A stretch of 16,398 nt of DNA from positions 1 to 16,398 of the forward strand of contig JAZNVP010000131.1 in assembly GCA_045592865.1 (NCBI GenBank), in the 5' to 3' direction. Both the position numbers and the translations under genes were made by a program. How positions within the stretch are numbered: the first letter of the stretch is position 1; the number at the start of each line of letters is the position of its first letter. Positions 1 to 6,475 of this stretch are shown here, piece after piece. Origin of the DNA: RGIG9114 sp045592865 (lineage in GTDB: Bacteria > Bacillota > Clostridia > Oscillospirales > JAGBHD01). A model generated the notes under the pieces. It saw nothing but the letters and a program-made list of their open reading frames with translations. It was not told the DNA's origin and did not search any database.

Positions 1-916
1 CTGTTTTTATATCAAAAGGACCTACCCCGTGAAACTTTTTGGGGTTCATTTCAGAAAATGGATAACCCTTTCCCTTTTTGGTTACGATATGGACGACACA
101 AGGCGCATTCTCGTTTTTACAAGCGGTGAATGCGGAAATGAGCCTTTCAAGATCGTGGCCGTCGATGGGACCGTAGCAATCAATTCCCATATCCGAAAAA
201 TATGAATTCTTATATATTGCTTTTTTAACGGCATTTTTTGAGGATGCGAGAACGGTTTTTATACCTTTACCGAGAAGCGGAATGTTATCAAGCGCTATCT
301 TAACACCCTTCTTTGTTTTCTGATACTCTGCCGATGCTCGAAGGTCGGACAGATGCTTCGAAAAAGCGCCGACGTTCTCAGATATAGACATCTCGTTATC
401 ATTAATAACTATAATGAGTTTGTCGCTCGTTGCGGAGATATTATTAATTCCTTCAAAGGCAAGTCCGCCCGTTAAGGCACCGTCTCCGATTACGGTTATT
501 ATATTGTTTCTTTTGCCAAGGTGCTTCTCTGCTTCGGCAATACCGAGCGCCGACGAGATCGAGGTGCTGGCATGTCCACCCGTGGCAAAATCGTATTTAC
601 TCTCGTTAATTTTCGGAAATCCCGACAGTCCGCCTTTCTGCCTTAAGGTTTTAAAGGCTTCCTTGCGGTCGGTTAATATTTTATAGGGATAACTCTGGTG
701 GCCAACGTCAAATATGACCTTATCCTCGGGGATATCAAAAACGGACAAAAGGGCTACGGTAAGCTCTACCGAACCCAGATTTGAAGAAAGATGTCCCCCA
801 TTGCGAGAAACAGTTTCAAGTATATATTTTCTGACCTCACTACAAAGAGTTTTCTTCTCTTCAAGGGTCAGTTTTTTAACGTCCGCAGGTTTTTTGATCC
901 CTTTTAACAAATTCAT
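1..916 (-). CDS. dxs: 1-deoxy-D-xylulose-5-phosphate synthase, N-terminal part (gene runs off the window)
   Basis: DXP synthase condenses pyruvate and glyceraldehyde 3-phosphate with thiamine diphosphate, the first step of the MEP isoprenoid pathway in the cytoplasm. The first 305 residues are visible; the family is about 620 residues long, so the C-terminal half lies outside. Seen: an SRNGGHL motif near residue 42, DVGHQ near 70-74, the thiamine diphosphate motif GDGALTGG at 144-151, NDNEMSIS at 172-179, and later GPIDGHD and TKKGKGY. The ATG start is 12 nt after the stop of the polyprenyl synthase gene, with a weak GGGGA ribosome binding site. The upstream neighbour uses the pathway's products, so the pair forms an isoprenoid module at the operon end. 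One oddity: the usual YPHKILTGR reads YPYKILTDR (residues 76-84), replacing a normally conserved histidine. Family assignment is firm. Confidence 0.95.
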   Translation of the reverse strand, partial: MNLLKGIKKPADVKKLTLEEKKTLCSEVRKYILETVSRNGGHLSSNLGSVELTVALLSVFDIPEDKVIFDVGHQSYPYKILTDRKEAFKTLRQKGGLSGFPKINESKYDFATGGHASTSISSALGIAEAEKHLGKRNNIITVIGDGALTGGLAFEGINNISATSDKLIIVINDNEMSISENVGAFSKHLSDLRASAEYQKTKKGVKIALDNIPLLGKGIKTVLASSKNAVKKAIYKNSYFSDMGIDCYGPIDGHDLERLISAFTACKNENAPCVVHIVTKKGKGYPFSEMNPKKFHGVGPFDIKT

Positions 917-928
917 ACTAATTCCCCG

Positions 929-1774
929 TTATTTTGTCCTGTTTGCCATTGTAAAGGCAATTTCCTTTACTTCCTCGGTATCAAAAGGAGTTCCCTCAAT
1001 TGCTTTAAGCGCAAGAGAAAGTTCTTCTTTTATTATTTCTTCGCACCTTTCGGCGCCGAAAAGGCTTAGAAAGGTGGTTTTTTCGTTCTTATTATCCGAT
1101 CCCGGCGCTTTTCCGAGTTCCTCTAAGGTGCCCGTTACGTCGAGGATATCGTCCCTTATTTGAAAGGCAAGTCCTATTCTTCTGCCGAACTCCAAAGAAG
1201 CGTTTATAAATTCCGAGTTTCCTCCCGCAATCGTGCCGAGCGCACAGGAAGCCATTATAAACTTACCCGTTTTGCCGAGTTGGAGCCGACGGAGTTCCTC
1301 TTCGGTTGCCTTCTTTCCCTCGAAATACATATCCGCCTGTTGACCGCCGACCATTCCTGCGGCGCCAACGTAAGAAGAGAGTATTTTAATGCACTCTACC
1401 TTTTCTTTATCCGGAAGAGGCGCGTTTGCGATCTCCTCAAAGCTTTGGGTCAATAGCGCATCCCCTGCCAAAATGGCGGTTGCTTCATCGAAGGCTTTAT
1501 GAAGGGTCGGTTTACCTCTTCGAAAATCGTCGTTATCCATTGCAGGAAGGTCATCGTGAATTAAAGAATAACTCTGAATCATTTCAACCGCCGCCGATAT
1601 TTCAATAGGCGCTTTACCTTTCGAGAAGGCGTTAACGAGCCTTGCTCTGAGCCTTTTTCCGCCCGAAAGGACGCTATATTTCATAGCATCGGTCAGTGTT
1701 TTTTCGGGATACGTTTCGGTTCTTTCGTCTATAGTTTTTTCAAGATATCTTTCAAGTTCATCTGTAAAACTCAA
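929..1774 (-). CDS. ispA: Polyprenyl (farnesyl/geranyl) diphosphate synthase, TTG start
   Basis: This trans-isoprenyl diphosphate synthase of 281 residues elongates dimethylallyl diphosphate with isopentenyl diphosphate, probably to farnesyl (C15) or geranylgeranyl diphosphate. Seen: GGKRLRARL at 38-46, the first aspartate-rich motif DDLPAMDND at 74-82 followed by RRGKPT, GKTGKF at 167-172, and the second aspartate-rich motif DDILD at 208-212. Length is normal for short-chain synthases of the IspA type. The start codon is TTG (1774-1772), 2 nt after the xseB stop. It is supported by a perfect GGAGG 7 nt upstream and by the lack of any in-frame ATG before residue 31, which would cut into the conserved N-terminus. 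Product chain length cannot be settled by eye. dxs follows 12 nt downstream. Confidence 0.95.
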   Translation of the reverse strand: MSFTDELERYLEKTIDERTETYPEKTLTDAMKYSVLSGGKRLRARLVNAFSKGKAPIEISAAVEMIQSYSLIHDDLPAMDNDDFRRGKPTLHKAFDEATAILAGDALLTQSFEEIANAPLPDKEKVECIKILSSYVGAAGMVGGQQADMYFEGKKATEEELRRLQLGKTGKFIMASCALGTIAGGNSEFINASLEFGRRIGLAFQIRDDILDVTGTLEELGKAPGSDNKNEKTTFLSLFGAERCEEIIKEELSLALKAIEGTPFDTEEVKEIAFTMANRTK

Positions 1775-1776
1775 GA

Positions 1777-1980
1777 TTATTCCTCCACCGCGTTTTTCTT
1801 TCCGTATTCTTCAATGGTCAGTTTTGCTTTCTCGATTTCCTTGGTGCAGAATAAAGAGAGTTCCATACCCTCTTTATAAAGTTCCACCGCTTTATCGAGG
1901 GGGAGTTTTCCTGCCTCTAAGGTTGCTGCGATCTCCTCGAGTTTCAGTATTGCTTCTTCAAACGTTACGTTATTTGCCAT
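1777..1980 (-). CDS. xseB: Exonuclease VII small subunit
   Basis: This is the small subunit of exonuclease VII, a processive nuclease that degrades single-stranded DNA from either end. The predicted protein has 67 residues, normal for XseB, and is almost wholly helical: TFEEAILKLEEI, then KLPLDKAVELYKEG, then a charged helix that packs on the large subunit. The frame is open further upstream to 2058, but the ATG at 1980 is preferred: a GGATGGAG ribosome binding site lies just before it, and the conserved family start is NVTFEEA. The gene overlaps the end of xseA by 11 nt, which fits coupled synthesis of the two subunits. The ispA start follows after a 2-nt gap. Confidence 0.95.
   Translation of the reverse strand: MANNVTFEEAILKLEEIAATLEAGKLPLDKAVELYKEGMELSLFCTKEIEKAKLTIEEYGKKNAVEE
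1782..1786 (-). promoter_or_regulatory. Ribosome binding site that sets the TTG start of ispA
   Basis: A GGAGG (minus strand) lies 7 nt upstream of the TTG at 1774-1772 and inside the last codons of xseB. It decides the start, because no ATG occurs in frame near the N-terminus. Its position inside xseB suggests translational coupling. Confidence 0.8.
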
Positions 1981-3313
1981 TTTGCTCCATCCTTTCGGTA
2001 ACCTTGGCATACGCCGTTCCGTCGTTAAATCTGACGGCAATTTCGTCACCATTTTCAATTTCGGATATTCCCGATATAATCTTTCCGTTTTTCTGAACTG
2101 CGGCGTAACCGCGGGTTAAAACGTTCATAGGGTCCATTGCTTTAAGTTTTGAAACGTTTTTTACAAGTTCGTTCTGCCTGTTCGTTACAAGGCTGTTTAT
2201 AGAATTCTGAAGCCTTGGAAGCACCGAAAGATATGCTTCCTTTCTGCTGCCGGTTATACTGTCAAGTCCTCTTTTCATTCTTAAGACCGATGCCTCTACC
2301 ACTCCGTTATACTTTTCGGAGAAGTTTACCGAGCGAAGAATTCTCTCGGTCAGATAGACTATACCGGTTTGTTTATCTTCGAGATACTCGAGAGGTTTTC
2401 TGAAGAACTGATGGGAAAGAACGGTGTTTATTCTCGTTTCATCCCTTATCAATTTTTCGGAAAGCGCCGACGCCATTCTGAATTTTTCGTTATCTATATA
2501 TTTTAAGATATCCTTAACGTCTGCCGCTACAAGCTCTGCCGCCGCCGAGGGCGTTGGAGCTCTTTTATCTGCAACAAAGTCGGCTATGGTGAAATCGGTT
2601 TCGTGTCCTACCGCCGAAATTACGGGATAGGGGCATCTGCTTATAGCATAGGCTACCCTTTCGTCATTAAAGCACCAAAGGTCAAGTTGGCTTCCTCCGC
2701 CACGCGCCAGAATTACTGCATCGATATTTTTTACCGCCGATACCTCAGAAAAAGCACTGACTATCGACTGAGGGGCTTCGTCGCCCTGCACGACCGCAGG
2801 AAACAGAAGCACCTTGCAAAGCGGATATCTTCGGGAAAGGACGTTTTCGATATCTCTGATTACCGCTCCCGATTTTGAGGTTATGACCGCCACTGTTTTG
2901 GGAAGCCTTTTGAACGGTCTTTTGCGGTCTTCTCTGAAAAGGCCTTCGGCCTCGAGTTTATTTTTAAGTTTTAAGTATTCTAAGTAAAGGCTTCCGAGTC
3001 CGTCGGGCTCCATTGTTTTAACGTAGATCTGATAGACACCCGTTTTCTCAAATACCCCTACTCTTCCGCGGATGATGACCTTCATACCGTCCTCTGCGTT
3101 AAAGGCAAGACGGGAGGCATCAGACGAGAACATTACCGCTCTGACCGACGCGTTCTGATCCTTTAAGTCAAAATAGAGGTGACCCGTTGCGGCGTGACGC
3201 TTAAAGCTTGAGAGTTCACCCGAAACGAGAACGTCCGAAAGCGCGGGGTTTGAACCTATCAGGGTTTTAACATAGTTATTCAGTTGTGTTACCGAGATAG
3301 GTGTTTTTTCCAT
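1970..3313 (-). CDS. xseA: Exonuclease VII large (catalytic) subunit
   Basis: This is the catalytic subunit of exonuclease VII, which cuts single-stranded DNA during repair and recombination. The protein has 447 residues, normal for the family. An N-terminal OB-fold (about residues 1-100) contains TGHLYFDLKD. The catalytic domain carries TSKSGAVIRDI (D154), ARGGGS (R204), then GHETD (H237, D240). These match the Asp, Arg, His and Asp residues implicated in Escherichia coli XseA catalysis. DKRAPTPSAAAE follows, then a long helical region. Of two close ATGs, the second (3313) is chosen because AGGAG lies 6 nt before it but directly abuts the first (3319). It overlaps the upstream TsaD-like gene by 38 nt and xseB by 11 nt. 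One small oddity: GGGSQLDLW has Leu where an acidic residue is usual. Confidence 0.95.
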   Translation of the reverse strand: MEKTPISVTQLNNYVKTLIGSNPALSDVLVSGELSSFKRHAATGHLYFDLKDQNASVRAVMFSSDASRLAFNAEDGMKVIIRGRVGVFEKTGVYQIYVKTMEPDGLGSLYLEYLKLKNKLEAEGLFREDRKRPFKRLPKTVAVITSKSGAVIRDIENVLSRRYPLCKVLLFPAVVQGDEAPQSIVSAFSEVSAVKNIDAVILARGGGSQLDLWCFNDERVAYAISRCPYPVISAVGHETDFTIADFVADKRAPTPSAAAELVAADVKDILKYIDNEKFRMASALSEKLIRDETRINTVLSHQFFRKPLEYLEDKQTGIVYLTERILRSVNFSEKYNGVVEASVLRMKRGLDSITGSRKEAYLSVLPRLQNSINSLVTNRQNELVKNVSKLKAMDPMNVLTRGYAAVQKNGKIISGISEIENGDEIAVRFNDGTAYAKVTERMEQNGK

Positions 3314-4202
3314 ACTCATCTCCTGCTAACGCGGCAATGCCGACGGCGTTATCTCCCGAGAGTTCACCGTCTGCAAATATACTGCCTTTTTCTTTTAGCA
3401 TTTCTCTTATTATGCTGTTTTCGGTTACTCCGCCCGAATAGACCACCGTTTTATAATTTAGAAAGTTCTTTCGCATTTCCGATACGGCAGAACCGATAAA
3501 CTGAAAGACGAACCGAGCCGTGTCGGCGTTTTCTTCACCGTCTCTCATCATTTTTTCGGCTTTATTCTGAAGCCCTGAAAGCGACGGGCAACCGTCCTTC
3601 ATATAGGGTTTTATTTTAAAATCTTTACTGCTTTTAAGCGCCTCTTTTTCAAGAAAGGCACCCGCAGGAAACGGAAAGCCCATTTTAACGCCGATCCTGT
3701 CGATAGCCTGTCCCGCCTTTAAGTCGAGAGAAGAGGCAAGACGGTGGCATTTAAAGCCCTCGTTTACCTCGACGCACTCGGTGGTGCCCCCCGATATATG
3801 AAAAGCTAAAAACGGGAAATCGGGAATTTCTTTTCCCATAAGCGCGGCTCTTATATGGCCCATTTGATGACTGAACCTATATATTGGGATATTTAGCGCT
3901 GATGACACCGAAACTGCCGAAGCAACACCCGCTAAAAAAACGGGCATATAACTTCCCTCTTCCTCGGTCGGCGAAACAGAGACGCCTACCGCTTTGAGTG
4001 AAACCTCTTCGAAAAAAAGTTCCGACAGAATTTCGGGAAGATTTTTAATATGCATAAACACTGCGTCACTCTGGCGAAGCCCTATACTTCCCGTTTCGGT
4101 CTCGAGAAGTTTTCGGACCGATCTAAACTCACCGTCCTCAAACACAAGCGCGGCAGAGGTGCGGTAACAGCTGGTGTCTATCCCTAAAAACGCGTTTCTC
4201 AT
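3276..4202 (-). CDS. TsaD/Kae1-like (glycoprotease-family) protein, probable paralogue of unknown role
   Basis: This 308-residue protein has the ASKHA-type fold of TsaD/Kae1 (formerly O-sialoglycoprotein endopeptidase). Seen: FLGIDTSCYRTSAAL at the N-terminus, SHQMGH at 111-116, ISGGTTE at 136-142, AGQAIDRIGVKMGFP at 163-177, SGGVTENS at 256-263 and DNAVGIAAL at 284-292. True TsaD, which makes the t6A tRNA modification, carries HMEGH. Here both histidines remain (H112, H116) but the acidic residue is Met. The SGGH and AGEAFDK signatures have also drifted. I infer a paralogue rather than the essential TsaD, which should be elsewhere. Such genes sit between nusB and xseA in many Clostridia. The ATG at 4202 forms an ATGA overlap with the nusB stop, so an upstream extension of the frame to 4274 is not used. 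Function unknown. Confidence 0.8.
   Translation of the reverse strand: MRNAFLGIDTSCYRTSAALVFEDGEFRSVRKLLETETGSIGLRQSDAVFMHIKNLPEILSELFFEEVSLKAVGVSVSPTEEEGSYMPVFLAGVASAVSVSSALNIPIYRFSHQMGHIRAALMGKEIPDFPFLAFHISGGTTECVEVNEGFKCHRLASSLDLKAGQAIDRIGVKMGFPFPAGAFLEKEALKSSKDFKIKPYMKDGCPSLSGLQNKAEKMMRDGEENADTARFVFQFIGSAVSEMRKNFLNYKTVVYSGGVTENSIIREMLKEKGSIFADGELSGDNAVGIAALAGDEYGKNTYLGNTTE
3320..3324 (-). promoter_or_regulatory. Ribosome binding site that sets the xseA start
   Basis: AGGAG on the minus strand abuts the first ATG (3319-3317) but sits 6 nt before the second (3313-3311). The second is therefore the likely start. It lies inside the end of the upstream TsaD-like gene. Confidence 0.7.
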
Positions 4203-4585
4203 TTGTTTTTGATTACCGACGAAAGAACGCCGTTCACAAACGATGAATCGGGCGGAAGAGAATAGTTTTTGCAAAGCTCAACCGCCTCGTTTGCTACTAC
4301 CTCATCGGGCGTTTCGATGAAAAGAATTTCAAAAACGGCAAGTCTTAAAACAGTTTTTGAAACGCTTGAAATTCTCTTCAAAGTCCAACCGCTGAGGTAT
4401 TTTTCGATGGTTATATCGATTTCTTCAAGATTTTCCCTAACGCCGTTTACAAGCGAACGGGTAAAATCGTTATCGTCATACTCCCAAAGGGAAGTTTCCT
4501 TTTCCTCGACTGTTCCTGCGTCTTTATTGAAAAGTTCCTCGAACAAAACTAAAAATGCCTGTTCTCTCTGCTCTGTTCTGTTCAT
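4199..4585 (-). CDS. nusB: Transcription antitermination factor NusB
   Basis: NusB binds boxA RNA with NusE (S10) in antitermination complexes, chiefly on rRNA transcripts. The 128-residue all-helical protein shows the family N-terminus RTEQREQAFLVLFE, a central SLVNGV, KYLSGWTLKRIS, the core LRLAVFEILF, EVVANEAVELCK and the C-terminal SFVNGVLSSVIK. Length is normal. It starts directly after the stop of the Asp23-family gene with no gap. Its GGAGG ribosome binding site lies inside that gene's last codons, so the two are probably translationally coupled. Its stop overlaps the next start as ATGA. The nusB-exonuclease VII-ispA-dxs order is typical of Firmicutes. Confidence 0.96.
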   Translation of the reverse strand: MNRTEQREQAFLVLFEELFNKDAGTVEEKETSLWEYDDNDFTRSLVNGVRENLEEIDITIEKYLSGWTLKRISSVSKTVLRLAVFEILFIETPDEVVANEAVELCKNYSLPPDSSFVNGVLSSVIKNK

Positions 4586-4933
4586 TTATTCCTCCGAAAC
4601 AATGCCGGCAACAATAACATTTACCTTTTCAACAACAATCTTAGACATATTCTGAATGGAATTTTTAACATTATCCTGAATCTTATCAGAAACCTCGGTT
4701 ATTTTTGCGCCTTTCTGGAGCTTAACGTATACGTCAACCGTTGCAACGTCTGCATTTAATCTGATAACAACGCCCGATTCGGGAGCCGATGCTTTGAGCG
4801 TTCCGATAAGGTTGGGAGCGGGTGACATAGATACAACGCCAACCGTTTCACTTGCAGCCGCAGAAGCAATTGTTGCAAGAACGTTTTCGCTTATTTTGAG
4901 GTTTCCTTTTGTTTGTTTTTCCTGATAACTCAT
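4586..4933 (-). CDS. Asp23/Gls24-family envelope stress protein (YqhY-like)
   Basis: This 115-residue protein of the Asp23/Gls24 family (formerly DUF322) resembles B. subtilis YqhY, which is encoded next to nusB and linked to regulation of acetyl-CoA carboxylase and fatty acid synthesis. Seen: an N-terminal GNLKISENVLATIASAAA, then ETVGVVSM, a middle VDVYVKLQKGAKITEVS and a C-terminal VVEKVNVIVAGIV. These are the usual alternating strand and helix segments. It has no signal peptide or membrane span and is probably cytoplasmic. It is the first gene after the strong promoter at 4978-5009. It has the best ribosome binding site in the window (AAGGAGG, 7 nt before ATG), so it should be well expressed. 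The exact role here is inferred from family and position. Confidence 0.9.
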   Translation of the reverse strand: MSYQEKQTKGNLKISENVLATIASAAASETVGVVSMSPAPNLIGTLKASAPESGVVIRLNADVATVDVYVKLQKGAKITEVSDKIQDNVKNSIQNMSKIVVEKVNVIVAGIVSEE

Positions 4934-4977
4934 TTTAGTTCCTCCTTGAATTTTAAAGGATACACCTATTCTGTTTT

Positions 4978-5009
4978 ATTTTACCACATTATTTTCAAAT
5001 TCTCAACTA
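4978..5009 (-). promoter_or_regulatory. Sigma-A-type extended -10 promoter for the asp23-nusB-xseAB-ispA-dxs operon
   Basis: On the minus strand the -35 element TTGAGA (5006-5001) is followed by exactly 17 nt and then TAAAAT (4983-4978), preceded by TGG (an extended -10). Each hexamer differs from consensus by one base. It starts directly after the spoIIIAH stop codon (TAG, 5009-5007). A start site near 4971 would leave a leader of about 38 nt carrying AAGGAGG before the ATG at 4933. I see no terminator hairpin between spoIIIAH and this promoter. Confidence 0.8.
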
Positions 5010-5543
5010 TTTTACCTCAACAATTATAATTTTTTCTGCAGAAATTCCGGTTTCCGTCATAACGGCTTCCTGTATCTGCACGGCCTGTGCGCCGGTTAGT
5101 CCCTCTATCGTTTGAACGGTTATATTTGCACCCGAATCGGTAATGTATGCGACGGCGTTCATCCCCTTGTTTTTTATAACCGATTCGATCTTGCTTTCTT
5201 TCTCGATAGCATCACTCAGTGCCGCGGTTTTACTGAAAAGCTCCGCCTTGCTTTCGTCATTAAGAGACGCGTCGGCAAGAACGCTGTCTAAGGCTTCCCT
5301 TGCTTCTGCGCGAGCCGAGTCGCGCTTTATTCTTGCATCGATAAGCTTCTCACACTCGGCTTCGGGTTCGTTATCAACGAGCACTGTTTCGCCGTAATTT
5401 TTATTGGAGTTTAATATTTCCGAGACCGAAAAATCTCCGTTCTGGCGGCTGAACTGCCAATTAAGATAGACTGCGAGGGAAAGTCCTACCGCGAGACATC
5501 CTAAAAGGAGCTGTTTTTTACCGATTATCATATTCATTTTCAT
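5007..5543 (-). CDS. spoIIIAH: Stage III sporulation protein AH
   Basis: SpoIIIAH is the mother-cell membrane protein whose extracellular domain meets forespore SpoIIQ (or a clostridial equivalent) across the intermembrane space. It forms part of the feeding-tube channel and is related to the EscJ/PrgK ring proteins of type III secretion. Seen: a short basic N-terminus (GKKQ), one membrane span at about residues 11-27, a glutamate-rich helical linker (DARIKRDSARAEAREALD at 69-86), and a C-terminal ring-building domain with AYITDSGANITVQT and GLTGAQAVQIQEAV. It has 178 residues against about 218 in B. subtilis. The ATG at 5543 has AAGGT about 7 nt upstream. It is the last gene of the spoIIIA operon, 23 nt after spoIIIAG. 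Confidence 0.93.
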   Translation of the reverse strand: MKMNMIIGKKQLLLGCLAVGLSLAVYLNWQFSRQNGDFSVSEILNSNKNYGETVLVDNEPEAECEKLIDARIKRDSARAEAREALDSVLADASLNDESKAELFSKTAALSDAIEKESKIESVIKNKGMNAVAYITDSGANITVQTIEGLTGAQAVQIQEAVMTETGISAEKIIIVEVK

Positions 5544-5566
5544 AAGAGTTACCTTGCCTTTCTGAT

Positions 5567-6046
5567 TTATTCTGATAATTTACAAACACATATTCTGTTG
5601 GGGCTAACGCCGAGCACGGCGGACACAACCGTTATGATATCCGATTTTACCGCGCTTTTTCCGCCCCCTTCGCATATTACCACCACGCCTTTTACCTCGG
5701 GGGTCAGGGTCTTTTCAACGAGCGCTTCGTTGCCGTTCTGACCCGATATAACTACCACAGTTTCTTCTGATTTTGCGCTATCGGTTTTTAAACTTTCCTT
5801 ATACACCTTGGCACTATCCGAAGAAAGCGTTAGCATTACCTTGGTTTTACCCGCCCCATCTATAGACTCGATCATTTCGGTGAGTCTTTGTTCCGTTTGA
5901 GTTACGTAATCTTCTGCCCCTGTTTCTACTGCCTTTTCCCTGCCGCCCGGCAGATATGAAAGTGCTATAAGCATTACTCCCACTGCACCGACAAGAAAGA
6001 TAACCGCTCTTTTGTTTTTTAATAGCGACGTTATTTTTTCCTTCAA
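5567..6046 (-). CDS. spoIIIAG: Stage III sporulation protein AG, TTG start
   Basis: SpoIIIAG forms a large oligomeric ring in the mother-cell membrane facing the forespore, the likely central pore of the SpoIIIA-SpoIIQ channel. Seen: a short basic cytosolic N-terminus, one membrane span (about 14-31), and then a ring-building domain with RLTEMIESIDGAGKTKVMLTL. A strand-rich insert (EETVVVI) follows, then the conserved TPEVKGVVVICEGG at 115-128 and a C-terminal VLGVSPNRICV. It has 159 residues against about 229 in B. subtilis, lacking most of the cytosolic N-terminus. The start is TTG (6046-6044), overlapping the spoIIIAF stop as TTGA, with GAGGTGG 4 nt upstream. No ATG exists near the N-terminus, so the TTG is well supported. 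Confidence 0.93.
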   Translation of the reverse strand: MKEKITSLLKNKRAVIFLVGAVGVMLIALSYLPGGREKAVETGAEDYVTQTEQRLTEMIESIDGAGKTKVMLTLSSDSAKVYKESLKTDSAKSEETVVVISGQNGNEALVEKTLTPEVKGVVVICEGGGKSAVKSDIITVVSAVLGVSPNRICVCKLSE

Positions 6047-6474
6047 TTTACCACCTCTATTTCACATTCGAGCATTTCGGACAGTTTTTCCAGTCCTTTT
6101 GTGCTCTCGGTTTCAACCGTTATTCTTTCAATGGTTATTTCTTTTTCTTCGCTTACCTTTAATTCTATGTTTATTTTATCCTCTTCTATTCCGCTTTTTT
6201 GGGTTATGAGTCCTTTAATATTATTTATAAAATATTCTTGGGTCAGTTCTTCCCCGTATTTCTCATAAGAAGTCAGTTCTGAAGCCTCAAAATCTAAAAT
6301 TGGCTTTTCGGCAGAAACTCCCGAAACTAAAGAGATAAGACTGATAATCAGATAAACACCCGTTACCGTTTGAAATATTTTTTCATAGCTTTTCCCCGGA
6401 ATTATCATTGACAGCACCGACGCCGAAAACACCGCACCGATCAAGCCAATTCCGACTGTTCTTAACGATTCCAT
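6043..6474 (-). CDS. spoIIIAF: Stage III sporulation protein AF
   Basis: SpoIIIAF is a membrane protein of the SpoIIIA complex made in the mother cell. Its soluble domain has the ring-building fold shared with SpoIIIAG and SpoIIIAH. Seen: two membrane spans (about residues 7-25 and 36-52) with GVYLIISLISLVSG in the second, and then a soluble domain of about 90 residues ending in strand-helix-strand segments (INIELKVSEEKEITIERITVETE). It has 143 residues, against about 206 in B. subtilis, so the soluble part is compact. The ATG at 6474 has GGAGG 5 nt upstream. It begins 1 nt after the spoIIIAE stop and overlaps spoIIIAG by 4 nt. Identity rests on position and topology as well as motifs. Confidence 0.9.
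   Translation of the reverse strand: MESLRTVGIGLIGAVFSASVLSMIIPGKSYEKIFQTVTGVYLIISLISLVSGVSAEKPILDFEASELTSYEKYGEELTQEYFINNIKGLITQKSGIEEDKINIELKVSEEKEITIERITVETESTKGLEKLSEMLECEIEVVN
6051..6057 (-). promoter_or_regulatory. Ribosome binding site for the TTG start of spoIIIAG
   Basis: GAGGTGG on the minus strand ends 4 nt before the TTG at 6046-6044, inside the last codons of spoIIIAF. With the TTGA overlap it supports coupled translation from a non-ATG start. Confidence 0.7.
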
Positions 6475-6475
6475 T

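Noticed and set aside
714..1163. Plus-strand open frame of 149 codons spanning the dxs/ispA junction
   Set aside because: It runs antisense across two conserved genes and has serine-rich shadow composition.
1981..2058. N-terminal extension of XseB into xseA
   Set aside because: XseB is about 67-80 residues and starts near NVTFEEA. The ATG at 1980 has its own GGATGGAG site.
4203..4274. N-terminal extension of the TsaD-like protein into nusB
   Set aside because: The ATGA overlap at 4199-4202 gives a start matching the family N-terminus (FLGIDTS). The extra residues are frame-shifted nusB sequence.
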